Shown here: positions 41,318 to 50,678 of the stretch, piece by piece
Layout: each line of letters opens with the position of its first letter
Position numbering within the stretch: the stretch's first letter is position 1
NCBI GenBank assembly: GCA_020438865.1
Contig: JAGQTU010000003.1
Span: 62,001 to 126,000, forward strand
DNA from: Mycobacterium sp.
Lineage (GTDB): Bacteria; Actinomycetota; Actinomycetes; Mycobacteriales; Mycobacteriaceae
Reading direction: 5' to 3'
Length of the DNA: 64,000 bases
Notes under the pieces: generated by a model
The model's input: only the letters and a program-made list of their open reading frames with translations
Databases searched by the model: none
What the model was told of the DNA's origin: nothing
Program-made: the position numbers and the translations under genes

Positions 41318-42556
41318 GTGACCTTGCCTGCCTTGGCGCCGCCGGACTACGCGGTGTTGCCGCCGGAGATCAACTCGGGACGGATTTATGCCGGCCCGGG
41401 CTCGACCTCGCTGGCGGCATCGGCCGCGGCGTGGCAGGCGCTTGCCGCACAACTCGGCTCAACCGCAGCGGCCTTCCAGGCTGTGGTCAACGGGTTGGCC
41501 GCCGGCGCCTGGCAAGGACCGTCCTCGGCGAGCATGGCCGCCGCCGCTGCACCGTACGTCGCCTGGATGACTGCCACCGCAGGCCAAGCCGAACAGGCTG
41601 CCGCCGCCTCAGCACAGGCCGCCTCGGCTTTCGAGACCGCACGGGCCGGGGTGATCCCGCCACCGGTCATCGAACTGAACCGCAACACCTTGGAAACCTT
41701 GATCGCCACCAATTTCCTGGGCGTGAACACTCCTGCCATCGCCGCAACGGAGGCCGCCTACCAGGAGTTCTGGGCGCAGGACGCCTCGGTGATGTACGCC
41801 TACTCCGCCGATGCCGCGGCGCTGACCGGGTCATTGGTGCCGTTCACCCCACCGCCGCCCATGACCGATCCGGCAGGGTTGGCCGGCCAGGCCGCGGCAG
41901 TGGCACAGGCCAGCGGGCAAGCGGCCGGTCAAGCCGGCCAGCAGGCAGCCATGGTCTCCCAGGAGACGTCGTCGCTGCCGGGCGGGATGGACGCCCAAAC
42001 GATGCTGACCATGGGCCCCCAACTGATGTCGGTCGTCCCGCAACTATTGCAAGGCCTGGCCCAACCGGCCATGCAGGCCTTCAGCGGGCCGTTGCAGGGC
42101 GTGGGCCAATTCCAGTCCCTGCTGAGTCCCTTCATGTCGATGGCGTCCAACCCGTCGATGATGGGCGGCGCCCTAGGTGCCGTCGAGTCGGCCCCGCTGA
42201 TGACCGCGGCCGGCATCGGCGGCGGCGGGTTCGGATCGCTCGCTGCGGGGTTAGGCGGTGGAGGCATCGGCGGCCTGGGTGGTGCAGGGCTCGGCCCGAT
42301 CTCCGCAGGACTGGGCGGGGTGGGCCGCATCGGCGGTCTATCGGTACCGGCGAGCTGGGCGGCGGGCGCGCAGACCGGCGCCAACGCACCCGTACTGACC
42401 GCGGCCCGCGCCGCGGCCTCAGCGGCCCCGGCCAGTGTTGGCGGCAGCCCAGGGGTGGCTCCGATGAACGGCATGGGCAGCGCTCGCGAATCGTCCGGCA
42501 GCGACGCGGGACCGCGCTACGGAACGCCGGTTCGCGTCCTGCCGAGGCCACGCTAA
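41318..42556 (+). CDS. PPE family protein (SVP-type)
   Basis: 412 residues from GTG 41318. The N-terminal 180-residue PPE domain has PPEINSGRIYAGPGS and a WxG turn (AWQGPSS). The remainder is Ala/Gly/Met-rich and contains GGLSVPASWA, the GxxSVPxxW signature of the SVP subfamily, and ends PVRVLPRPR. Its hydrophobic helix tip should be covered by EspG before export. It is the partner of the upstream PE protein. Confidence 0.93.
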   Translation: MTLPALAPPDYAVLPPEINSGRIYAGPGSTSLAASAAAWQALAAQLGSTAAAFQAVVNGLAAGAWQGPSSASMAAAAAPYVAWMTATAGQAEQAAAASAQAASAFETARAGVIPPPVIELNRNTLETLIATNFLGVNTPAIAATEAAYQEFWAQDASVMYAYSADAAALTGSLVPFTPPPPMTDPAGLAGQAAAVAQASGQAAGQAGQQAAMVSQETSSLPGGMDAQTMLTMGPQLMSVVPQLLQGLAQPAMQAFSGPLQGVGQFQSLLSPFMSMASNPSMMGGALGAVESAPLMTAAGIGGGGFGSLAAGLGGGGIGGLGGAGLGPISAGLGGVGRIGGLSVPASWAAGAQTGANAPVLTAARAAASAAPASVGGSPGVAPMNGMGSARESSGSDAGPRYGTPVRVLPRPR

Positions 42557-42600
42557 TGGCCGGCAGCACTGCCTGGCAGGCAGCCCCAAAAAGGGGGGAG

Positions 42601-42651
42601 TGGACTGGTTAATCGCCCAAGAAGACGGTGGCAGCAATAAGTCCCAGTCCA
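42601..42651 (+). promoter_or_regulatory. Inverted repeat ahead of esxB
   Basis: TGGACTGG (42601-42608) and CCAGTCCA (42644-42651) are exact reverse complements in the 179-bp gap between PPE and esxB. The hairpin could end part of the upstream transcript or protect the esx message, which is often more abundant than its neighbours. Confidence 0.35.
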
Positions 42652-42735
42652 CCTGATACTCGAGATACACAACAAAATACGAGCCCGCCAGCAACTCAGC
42701 CCGGGCCACACTGAGACACAAGGAGCAACTCTTCC

Positions 42736-43029
42736 ATGAGCTTGATGACCGATCCGCACGAGATGCGCAGCTATTCCACGAAGTTCCGCGGCCACGCCGA
42801 CGAAATCCTCGCCGAGGCCACCCGCGCCTTCGCGTCGTCGCAGAACATCTCCGGCGCCGGCTGGAACGGCCTGGCGAACACCGCGTCGTTCGACACCATG
42901 ACCGACCTGAACCGCGCGTTCAAGAACATCCACGACATGATGCAGTTCACCAGCGACAACCTCGCCCGCAGCGCGGACGCCTACGAGGCCAACGAGCAGG
43001 ACGCGGCCTCCAAGCTGAAGAACGTCTAA
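42736..43029 (+). CDS. esxB: EsxB/CFP-10-like WXG100 protein
   Basis: 97 residues, helix-turn-helix with WNG in the turn (AGWNGLA) and YEANE at the C-terminus, a YxxxD/E export signal. It therefore takes the CFP-10 role: it dimerises with the next protein and carries the signal recognised by EccC. CAAGGAG lies upstream. Symbol given by role, not by orthology to ESX-1. Confidence 0.92.
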   Translation: MSLMTDPHEMRSYSTKFRGHADEILAEATRAFASSQNISGAGWNGLANTASFDTMTDLNRAFKNIHDMMQFTSDNLARSADAYEANEQDAASKLKNV

Positions 43030-43068
43030 GACCCGATTCCCTCTCACAGAGAAAGAGACTCAATACAC

Positions 43069-43356
43069 ATGAGCATCACCTGGCATTACGGAGACGTCGC
43101 CCAGCACGCCTCCACCATCGGCAACTCGACGGCCAACCTGGAAGCCGTCCACAAGGCCATCATGGCCGACGTGCAAGCGTGCGCTGAGTTCTGGCAGTCC
43201 CAGGGCCAGGGCGTCTTCGACCAGTTCGTCAACGACCTCAACCGCAACTTCGCCGTCATCGCCGAGTCGATGGGCAATCACGGCACCAGCGTTTCCTCGA
43301 CTCTGGGTAACACCCAGGAGCACGACCACATGGTCGGGCAGTCCTGGAGCGTCTGA
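43069..43356 (+). CDS. esxA: EsxA/ESAT-6-like WXG100 protein
   Basis: 95 residues, same hairpin fold. The turn reads FWQSQGQGVF, so the usual WxG is WQS here. It lacks a YxxxD/E tail and is expected to travel as the heterodimer partner of the upstream protein. A stem-loop at 43392-43430 follows. Confidence 0.9.
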   Translation: MSITWHYGDVAQHASTIGNSTANLEAVHKAIMADVQACAEFWQSQGQGVFDQFVNDLNRNFAVIAESMGNHGTSVSSTLGNTQEHDHMVGQSWSV

Positions 43357-43391
43357 CCGCCGAACAACCGGTCGTCAATCGCGACTAAGTC

Positions 43392-43430
43392 CTAGCGGCG
43401 GCATCCGAGGAAATCGGTTGCCGCCGTTAG
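43392..43430 (+). terminator. Stem-loop between esxA and espG
   Basis: CTAG-CGGCGGCA (43392-43403) pairs with TGCCGCCG-TTAG (43419-43430), leaving a 15-nt loop. Only a weak T-stretch (CTTTG) follows, so it is an attenuator or RNA-stabilising hairpin more than a strong terminator. It would raise esxBA mRNA relative to espG. Confidence 0.4.
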
Positions 43431-43463
43431 GCTTTGAGCCGCCTTCGCAGAGGAGTTACAACC

Positions 43464-44378
43464 GTGCCCACCGACAACCACACCGTGACCGGCCCGGCCC
43501 ACGTCAATGTCGACGCACTGTGGCTGCTGCAGGCCCTATGCGGGATCGGCCGGTTGGCCCCCGAGCTGCGGGCACGGCCCTACGGTGCAGCCCGTACCAA
43601 CGAATGGCTCGACCAGCACCCCGGCGTGGACAGCCTTCGGGAAGCCGGCTTGGTCGACGCCGACGGCGCGGTTCTGCCCGACCTCGCCAGCCGCTTGTCG
43701 GTGCTCACCGCGCCGGACGTGGAAGTGGTGATGGTGGTCTCCCGCGGCCGGATCGAGTGGGAGGCAGAGAAAGTCGCCGACCCGTCGACCTGGCGTGCAG
43801 TGCCCGACAACCAGTTGCGGGTGGTGCTCGCGCGCCGAGACGGGCGCTGGGTCTCGGCCGCGCGCGCCGCCGAGGACATCACCATCGACACCATCCCCGA
43901 CGAGGCCGGCGTAGGAGATCCGCCCTGGCTTGCGGCTACGCTGCTCGCCCTGCTCGACAGCGCCCATCCTTCCGAGCCGTCGCGGATCACTCCGATCAAT
44001 GTTCCTGCTGACCAACTGATTTCAGTGGCCGCCGAGCGCGCCGCGGGAGCTGGAGTCGGTCAGGCCGGATTGCGCGAGTTGGGACTTCGGGGAGCGGCGT
44101 TGACCGAATTGGCGGAAGTGCTCGACCATCCCACCGCCGAAGCCGTCCTTTACGCCCGCGTCTATGACGACGCCGAAACCCGTTCGGCCACTGGTGCGCT
44201 CGACATACGCGCGACCGATGCCGGCCGGGTAGCGATCTACCGCCTGGCCGCGGTTCGGGGCTCCGACCAGGAGTGGATGACCATCGCGCCGGCCACCCTC
44301 GGACAGACCGAAGCCGGTATCAAGGCGGTGTTGAGCAGCCTCAACATCCGCAACTGGGCTGAGCACACCCGCTTCTGA
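43464..44378 (+). CDS. espG: EspG, PE/PPE-specific chaperone
   Basis: 304 residues from GTG 43464 with AGAGGAG upstream. It starts with the strand/helix pattern of EspG (VDALWLLQALCGIGRLAPEL) and has a central EVVMVVSRGRIEWE sheet and C-terminal DIRATDAGRVAIYRL. EspG proteins bind the helical tip of PPE proteins in the cytosol and keep the PE/PPE dimer soluble. Specificity is expected for the PE/PPE pair at 40985-42556. Confidence 0.9.
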   Translation: MPTDNHTVTGPAHVNVDALWLLQALCGIGRLAPELRARPYGAARTNEWLDQHPGVDSLREAGLVDADGAVLPDLASRLSVLTAPDVEVVMVVSRGRIEWEAEKVADPSTWRAVPDNQLRVVLARRDGRWVSAARAAEDITIDTIPDEAGVGDPPWLAATLLALLDSAHPSEPSRITPINVPADQLISVAAERAAGAGVGQAGLRELGLRGAALTELAEVLDHPTAEAVLYARVYDDAETRSATGALDIRATDAGRVAIYRLAAVRGSDQEWMTIAPATLGQTEAGIKAVLSSLNIRNWAEHTRF

Positions 44379-44509
44379 AAAGAGCGCCGCAGCAATGGTC
44401 CTAACGGCGTCCGAATGCATGTTCGGTTACTGGTCGTAAGCCGCAAACGCCGCACCTAGAATTGCAACTACCAACCGTGTCAGACAACTACAGAACCAGG
44501 GGAAACCCG

Positions 44510-45808
44510 ATGGATCCGAATTTCCAGAGTCGATATCTGGAGAGCACCGACGAGGCCGGCGAGACCGCTGATCCGCTGGCCGAGCCGCAGATGCCGCCGA
44601 CGCCCACCCTTGATGACCCGTCCGTGGCCGAGCCGATGGCGTCCTATCGGCCCGAGGACCAGTACACCGAAATCTTGCCCGCTGTTCCGGCGGCGCCACC
44701 CCACCGACATGCCGCCGAACCCGCCGCTCGATCCGCACCGCCCGCGGCCGCGGCGCAGTGGGGAACACGGCCGGCAGCAACCCCACCCGCGGTCGCACCC
44801 CGCGCCCCTGCGGTGCGCCCGCAACGCGACTGGAATCCCTCCCCGGTCGGGGGGTCTGCCCGGACGTCGACCTTCCAGACCGGCAGCGCCATCCTGCGCG
44901 TCGAGGACGTCGCCCAGCCTCGCAAGCTGCCCCCCGAGATGGGTTGGCGCAAGACGGTGTACGTCGGCAGCGGCAAGCTGGTCAACCTCGGCGCCGGACC
45001 CGCCGAGTTGGAGTTGCGCGCCAACATCGACGCGATCACCGCCAACATCCCGGGGAACTACACGATCGCGGTGGTCTCCATGAAAGGCGGCGTGGGCAAG
45101 ACCCGCGTCACCGCTGGGCTGGGCACCGTCTACGCCAACTACCGCACCGAGCCGGTGATCTCTCTGGACGCCAACCCCACCTACGGCAACCTCGGTCGCC
45201 TCGTGGATCCATCGGCGACGGCGACCGTCCGGGAGTTCATGAGCGACGATCAGGTGACGACCTATCCCATGGCCCGCTCCTACACCGGAAAGAACCGGCA
45301 GGGCTTGGAAGTGCTGCCCGGCAACCAGAACGTGGCCAACCCGATGGTGTTGACCGACGATTTGTTCAACGCCGTCATCGCGCGAGCCCGCCAGTTCTAC
45401 CAGCTAGCGTTGATCGACTGCGGCCCACATATTGAGCACCGGGTGATGCGCAGCGTGCTTTCCCAGGCCGACGCCCTGGTGATCGTCGGCACGATGGGCT
45501 TCGACGGCGCGGCCGCCGCTGAGACCACGCTGGACTGGTTGGATGCCCGCAATAGCCACGAGCTGCTGCGCCGATCGGTGGTGGTGCTCAACGACGGTCA
45601 CAACAACGCCGATAGCGAGTTTCTGTCCACGGTGGAGAAGAGTCTGTCGCCGCGGGTGGGGGCCGTGAAGAGCATCCCCTTCGATAAACACCTGCGCGAC
45701 AGCCACACCCTCGATTTCACTGCGCTGCAGAAGCGCACCCGGCTCGCATTCATTGATCTCGCGGCCTGGCTGGCGAAGGGATTCACCGGCAACGTGGGTG
45801 CGCGGTGA
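44510..45808 (+). CDS. espI: EspI-like MinD-type ATPase with Pro-rich N-terminus
   Basis: 432 residues from ATG 44510 with AGGGGAAA upstream. The first 130 residues are Pro/Ala-rich. A ParA/MinD-like ATPase follows with the deviant Walker A KGGVGKT (about 191-198) and IDCGPH as the switch-like segment. EspI-type proteins modulate ESX secretion according to cellular ATP. Its stop overlaps the eccD GTG. It occupies the place of Rv3888c in ESX-2. Confidence 0.88.
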   Translation: MDPNFQSRYLESTDEAGETADPLAEPQMPPTPTLDDPSVAEPMASYRPEDQYTEILPAVPAAPPHRHAAEPAARSAPPAAAAQWGTRPAATPPAVAPRAPAVRPQRDWNPSPVGGSARTSTFQTGSAILRVEDVAQPRKLPPEMGWRKTVYVGSGKLVNLGAGPAELELRANIDAITANIPGNYTIAVVSMKGGVGKTRVTAGLGTVYANYRTEPVISLDANPTYGNLGRLVDPSATATVREFMSDDQVTTYPMARSYTGKNRQGLEVLPGNQNVANPMVLTDDLFNAVIARARQFYQLALIDCGPHIEHRVMRSVLSQADALVIVGTMGFDGAAAAETTLDWLDARNSHELLRRSVVVLNDGHNNADSEFLSTVEKSLSPRVGAVKSIPFDKHLRDSHTLDFTALQKRTRLAFIDLAAWLAKGFTGNVGAR

Positions 45809-47385
45809 CCTCCCTGCAACCCGTCTCAGCGGAGGCAGAGCCTCTAGGGGAGCCGCAAGCCAAGGCCGGCCACCGGGTTCTGGTGGGGCTGATGGCCGGC
45901 GAGGCGATGCTGGGCATCCGCATGGATGCGGTCGCCGCGATCGGTATGCAGATCTCGGCGCTGGTGGACCTGGTCAACGGCCGTCTTGTCGAGGTCAACC
46001 GCCCCCGGCTGGCTCCGCCGCAGGCCGAGGGGGGCACCGCTAAGCGGGGCCGATGGGCGATCTGCTGGGTGGACGGCACTCCGCTGCGCAGCAACCGGTC
46101 CCTGCAGGACCAGGGCGTGCTCGACGGAACCCGGCTGTGGCTGCGTTTCGTCGAGGATGACGAGGCTCGCATCCCGGTCATCGAGCACGTCACCTCCGCG
46201 ATCCCGGCCGAGCTGCGCAAGCGCTGGCCCGCAGTCTCCCCGGCCTGGGCGTCCCGGGTTGCGATGACGTTGGTGAGCGTCGGTGTTCTCGCGGCGCTGG
46301 GACTGCTGGTCCGGTGGCGCAACCAGCACCACGACTGGCTGGCAGCCGCCGTAGGCATCAGTATCGCGGTCGGCCTGCTGGCCGCCGCGACGGTGATCCT
46401 GCTGCGCCCAGACACCAACACCGATCTGGCTCAACCGGCCCACGGCCGGGGGCGAACCTTCCGGCTTCTTGCCGAGGTGTTGCGGCTCAACGGAATTGCC
46501 GCGCTCGCCGTCGGCATCGGAGCGGCCGTTCCCGGGCCACTGGGCGCACCCCAGGTCGCCCTGGCCAGCGCGGTGCTGCTGGCCGCCGCCGCGTTGAGCC
46601 TGCGATTCGTCGGCGGCCCACTGGCTCTGTGCACCGCCGTGATCGTGGTGGGCATCGCCACCCTGAGCGCTGGGCTGGCGCGCATGATCCTGATGACCTC
46701 GGCGACGACACTGCTGTGCTGCGCCCTTCTCGCGGTCACCCTGGCGATCAAGAAGACACCGTCGCTGGCGCGGTGGGCCGCTCGACTGCGCCTACCGGTG
46801 TTTCCATCGGCGTCGGGCCGCTGGGTCTTTGAGACCCGCGCCGATCTCCCGGCGGCGGTCGTGGTGGCCGGGGGCGAGGACCCCGCACTAGACGGCCCCA
46901 AATCGGTGCGCGAGACGATTTTGGCGACCGACCGAGCCCGCAACATCATCACCGGACTGCTCACCGGCTTGGGAGCCCTGCTGGTGGTGTGCTGCGGATG
47001 GCTGTGCGATCCCACGCGCGACCAGCGGTGGTTGGCGGTGGCGCTCGCGCTCACCCTGAGTGGAGCCGTCCTGCTGCACGCCCGCGGCTATGAAGACCGC
47101 ACACACGCCACGATCCTGGCAGTCAGCGCTGTAGCGGTCGTGATCGTGCTGGCGGTGCGGTTCGCTGTGCAGTTGCACAGTGCTGCAGCGGTTTTGGCAG
47201 CCTGCGCCACGCTGGTGCTTGTCCCGGTGGCAGGTCTGATCATGGCCGCTGTTGTACCGAACACCATCTACAACCCGGCGTTCAAGCTGACCGTTGAATG
47301 GGTCGGCTACGCCCTGTTCTTCGCGGCCTTCCCGCTGGCGTTCTGGCTCATGGGGGTCTTCGCCGCTATCCGGTATCGGGCATGA
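45805..47385 (+). CDS. eccD: EccD, ESX membrane channel component
   Basis: 526 residues from GTG 45805, overlapping the upstream TGA (GTGA). An N-terminal ubiquitin-like domain (about 20-115; LMAGEAMLGIRMDAVAA, with VDGTPLRSNRSL) precedes about eleven membrane helices. EccD dimers line the inner-membrane core of the secretion complex with EccB, EccC and EccE. Its stop overlaps the mycP ATG (ATGA), so eccD, mycP and eccE are translationally coupled. Confidence 0.95.
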   Translation: MTSLQPVSAEAEPLGEPQAKAGHRVLVGLMAGEAMLGIRMDAVAAIGMQISALVDLVNGRLVEVNRPRLAPPQAEGGTAKRGRWAICWVDGTPLRSNRSLQDQGVLDGTRLWLRFVEDDEARIPVIEHVTSAIPAELRKRWPAVSPAWASRVAMTLVSVGVLAALGLLVRWRNQHHDWLAAAVGISIAVGLLAAATVILLRPDTNTDLAQPAHGRGRTFRLLAEVLRLNGIAALAVGIGAAVPGPLGAPQVALASAVLLAAAALSLRFVGGPLALCTAVIVVGIATLSAGLARMILMTSATTLLCCALLAVTLAIKKTPSLARWAARLRLPVFPSASGRWVFETRADLPAAVVVAGGEDPALDGPKSVRETILATDRARNIITGLLTGLGALLVVCCGWLCDPTRDQRWLAVALALTLSGAVLLHARGYEDRTHATILAVSAVAVVIVLAVRFAVQLHSAAAVLAACATLVLVPVAGLIMAAVVPNTIYNPAFKLTVEWVGYALFFAAFPLAFWLMGVFAAIRYRA

Positions 47386-49052
47386 ACCCACGGAGTGGCC
47401 TGCAACGTGTCTCAGCGGTAGGTGCGGCGACGGCATTGGTGGCGATGTCCACCCTCTGTGGGACGCCGACCGCCGCGGCGGTGGAACCGCCGACGATCGA
47501 CCCCGCCGCTCTGCCGCCCGACGGCCAGCCCGCACCGGCGCAGGCGATGCGGCAGGGGGCGCAGTGCACACGGGTAGGAACACTGCCCGGCACCGACTAC
47601 CGGGTGCAGCCGAAATACATGGATCTGCTGAACCTGCCCGACGCCTGGAAGTTCGGCCGCGGCGCCGGGGTTACGGTGGCCCTGATTGATACCGGCGTCA
47701 GCCCGCATCCTCGGCTGCCGACCTTGGTCGGCGGCGGGGACTACATCGAGGGCGGGGACGGGCTGACCGACTGCGACGCCCACGGCACCTGGATCGCGAG
47801 TTTGATCGCGGCCTGGCCCAATGACGGCAATTCCCCGCCACCTCCGCCCCGGGAGGGTCAACCGCTGCCCTCCCCGCCGGGAGACACGCCACCGCCCGCC
47901 GACGACGGGGGCCAGCAGCCCGCCGCACCGCCTCCGCCGCCACCACCGCCGACCGGGGGGCCGGCCGCGCTGACGACCACTGACGCCGTCCCCGGCGTTG
48001 AACCCGCCGCGATGGCCCCAGCGCCCCTGCCGGAGGCTCCCGCCCCCGGCTCCGATCAACCGGCCGCCCCGCCGCCGTGGCCGCCGCCGGACGCCTTCTC
48101 CGGTATTGCCCCGGAGGTCAAGCTCATCTCGATCCGGCAGTCGTCGCTGGCCTGGAGCCCCGAGGGGGCTTACGGCGATCCCGATCCGGTCACCCGCCGC
48201 AAGGCTGGCGATGTGGCCACCATGGCTTCCGCGATCGTGCACGCGGCGAACATGGGCGCGAAGGTCATCAACATCAGTGAGGTGTCCTGCATGCCGGCCA
48301 CCAAGATCGTCGACCAGCGGGCGCTGGGCGCGGCGATCCGCTACGCGGCCGTGGACAAGGACGCGGTGATCGTTGCGGCCGCCGGCAACCTGCGCGGCGT
48401 TGGCGACAGCGATTGCAAGCAGAATCCCCTCAACAATCCGCTCACCCCCGACGATCCGCGCAACTGGGCCGGGGTGACAACCGTGGTTACACCGGCCTGG
48501 TTTTCCGACTACGTCCTGACTGTCGGCGCGGTCAATGCTGCCGGAAACCCGTTGCCCGACCTGAGTATTGCCGGGCCGTGGGTGGGGATCGCCGCACCGG
48601 GCACCGACGTCATGTCCTTGTCGCCGCGGGATGCCGGACTGATCAACGCCGAGGAGGACCGCGAGCAGCAACTTGTCGCCCCGGCGGGGACGAGCTTTTC
48701 GGCGGCAATCGTGTCGGGCACCGCGGCCCTAGTGCGGGCGAAGTTTCCGAATCTGACCGCGCACCAGGTCATCAATCGCCTGATCGCCACGGCCCGGCCT
48801 CCTGCGGCCGGGGTGGATAACGAAGTCGGTCATGGCATCGTGGATCCCGTCGCCGCATTGACCTACGACCTGCCGGCCGGTGAACCGCTGCCTCCGCAGA
48901 ACCGGTCCTCCCCGCTGGTGTTGCCGCCCCCACCGCCACCGCGCGACATGACGCCGGTGTGGGTGGCCCTCGGTGGGGTTGCCGCGGTGGGGGTCCTGGC
49001 GATGGGCACGGTCGGCTTGTCGGCATTGTTGAGGGAGAGGAGGGGCCGCTGA
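47382..49052 (+). CDS. mycP: MycP mycosin, subtilisin-like ESX protease
   Basis: 556 residues from ATG 47382. Signal peptide, catalytic Asp near 103 (ALIDTGV), His near 134 (DAHGTW), oxyanion Asn (AAAGNL) and Ser near 438 (GTSFSAAIVSG), then a C-terminal membrane helix. It is about 100 residues longer than typical mycosins because of a Pro-rich insertion (about residues 150-240) just after the active-site His. MycP is needed for ESX complex stability and trims some substrates. It overlaps eccD and eccE by ATGA/TGATG. Confidence 0.95.
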   Translation: MNPRSGLQRVSAVGAATALVAMSTLCGTPTAAAVEPPTIDPAALPPDGQPAPAQAMRQGAQCTRVGTLPGTDYRVQPKYMDLLNLPDAWKFGRGAGVTVALIDTGVSPHPRLPTLVGGGDYIEGGDGLTDCDAHGTWIASLIAAWPNDGNSPPPPPREGQPLPSPPGDTPPPADDGGQQPAAPPPPPPPPTGGPAALTTTDAVPGVEPAAMAPAPLPEAPAPGSDQPAAPPPWPPPDAFSGIAPEVKLISIRQSSLAWSPEGAYGDPDPVTRRKAGDVATMASAIVHAANMGAKVINISEVSCMPATKIVDQRALGAAIRYAAVDKDAVIVAAAGNLRGVGDSDCKQNPLNNPLTPDDPRNWAGVTTVVTPAWFSDYVLTVGAVNAAGNPLPDLSIAGPWVGIAAPGTDVMSLSPRDAGLINAEEDREQQLVAPAGTSFSAAIVSGTAALVRAKFPNLTAHQVINRLIATARPPAAGVDNEVGHGIVDPVAALTYDLPAGEPLPPQNRSSPLVLPPPPPPRDMTPVWVALGGVAAVGVLAMGTVGLSALLRERRGR

Positions 49053-50650
49053 TGCGCGCGAAATCCCCACTGGGGGTATCTGCATCCTGGCCTCGCTGGG
49101 CCGCTGCTTTCGTCACTGTGACGGGGATCCTGTATCTGGGAAGCCTTTTTCGCGGCCCAGGTCCGATGTGGGGTGCGATCGTCTCAGCCGTAGCCGCCGC
49201 AGTCCTCATCGTTGTGACCTGGCGGCTACTGCCGTTGACGTCGGTGCTGCGTCGCCGCCTCTCGCCGGCCCGTCCGCGCCCAGCACTGCTGGACACCACC
49301 GCGCCGGCTGACATTGCCCCGCTGTGGGATAACACTCCGGCCGCGGTGCGCGCCGTCGGGGACGACGTGGTGGCCGTTTTAGCCATCGAGGGGCCCGACA
49401 ACCCGCCGTCGGTGTTCGACCGCAATCGGGTGGAGTCGGCGACGTTCATCCCACTGGACGCTTTGGCGGTGGCGCTGCGCCAGTTCGATGTTCGTCTCTC
49501 AGGCATTGACGTCCTGAGTGTGGGCCGCCGACGCGCCTCCCGCGCGCACCACCCGTACGCGGCCACCTACACGGGCATGATCGGCGATCACGCCGCGATG
49601 GGTCAGCGCCGCAGCTGGTGTGTGCTGCGCATGAACCGCATCCAGAACGCGACAGCGATAGCGAGCCGCGATTCGGTGGCCTCCACGCTGGCCGCCTGCG
49701 CCGCCCGCCTGGCCGCGGAGCTCTCGGGCCGCAAGATCACCGCGCGGATGCTCGATGCCGCCGAGCTGGCCGACGTCGATCTGCTGCTGGGCGCCGGAAT
49801 CGGTGCCGAGCCGCGGCCGGGGTGGGGCGATCTGCGTCATGGCGCGGGATCGGTTAGTGCCTACTGGATGACCCCGAAGGACATCACGACCGAAAACCTC
49901 GACCGGATCTGGGTTCCTGACAGCGACTCCACGGCGGTCGCGGTGCAGTTGCGCCCCACTGAGGACGGAGGCGCCGAGGTAGGGGTGATCGTGCGGTACT
50001 CCACCCCGACCCCGCTGGCCGCGCCGCCCGTCGATGGGCTCAACCCGTTGTCAGGCCGACACGATCTTGCCGTGAGGGCGGGGCTGGCCGACGCACCGGA
50101 TCCGCAGCTGCGTGTTCCGCACCGCCGGGTGGGCGACGATGAGGACATCCATGTTCCCCTCGGCGCGACGGGAATCCTGTTGGGAAGCTTGCCCTCTGGG
50201 CATCCGCTTCTGATGAACTTGGCGGCAGCCTCGCCCCTGGAGTCCTCGACGGTCACCGTCGCCGGCGAGTTGGCGCTGCTGGTTCAGGTGGCGCTGCGCA
50301 GCGCGGCGATCGGGTACCAGGTCATGGTTGTCTCGGCCCAGCCGGATCGCTGGCGCGATGCGACTGCCACCGGCCTGCAGATCATCACGGCGGGGGCATC
50401 CCTTCCTACTGAGGGGCCGCCCGTCATGGTCATCTACGACACTCCTGGCGCGGCAGGAACTCTCGGCGGACCGGCTCCGGCGATCACCCTACGTGCGGTG
50501 CGACCGGCCGGCGCCAGCATCGCCGATGTGCACCTCGAACAGGAATCGCCCGACACCGCCACGGTGCGCACCGCAGGGTTTTCCACCCGGATCACGATCG
50601 ACGTCAATCCGGAACGCAATCTCATCAAACACGGCCCTCGGGCCGCCTGA
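49052..50650 (+). CDS. eccE: EccE, ESX membrane-complex component
   Basis: 532 residues from ATG 49052, overlapping the mycP stop, with GGGAGAGGAGGGG upstream. Two N-terminal membrane helices (about 10-50) and a large cytosolic domain, the usual EccE form. It sits at the outside of the EccB/C/D core. EccE is the least conserved core protein, so the call relies on position and topology. Confidence 0.9.
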   Translation: MRAKSPLGVSASWPRWAAAFVTVTGILYLGSLFRGPGPMWGAIVSAVAAAVLIVVTWRLLPLTSVLRRRLSPARPRPALLDTTAPADIAPLWDNTPAAVRAVGDDVVAVLAIEGPDNPPSVFDRNRVESATFIPLDALAVALRQFDVRLSGIDVLSVGRRRASRAHHPYAATYTGMIGDHAAMGQRRSWCVLRMNRIQNATAIASRDSVASTLAACAARLAAELSGRKITARMLDAAELADVDLLLGAGIGAEPRPGWGDLRHGAGSVSAYWMTPKDITTENLDRIWVPDSDSTAVAVQLRPTEDGGAEVGVIVRYSTPTPLAAPPVDGLNPLSGRHDLAVRAGLADAPDPQLRVPHRRVGDDEDIHVPLGATGILLGSLPSGHPLLMNLAAASPLESSTVTVAGELALLVQVALRSAAIGYQVMVVSAQPDRWRDATATGLQIITAGASLPTEGPPVMVIYDTPGAAGTLGGPAPAITLRAVRPAGASIADVHLEQESPDTATVRTAGFSTRITIDVNPERNLIKHGPRAA

Positions 50651-50678
50651 CTCGGCAACCCGAGGGGAGAGGATGACC

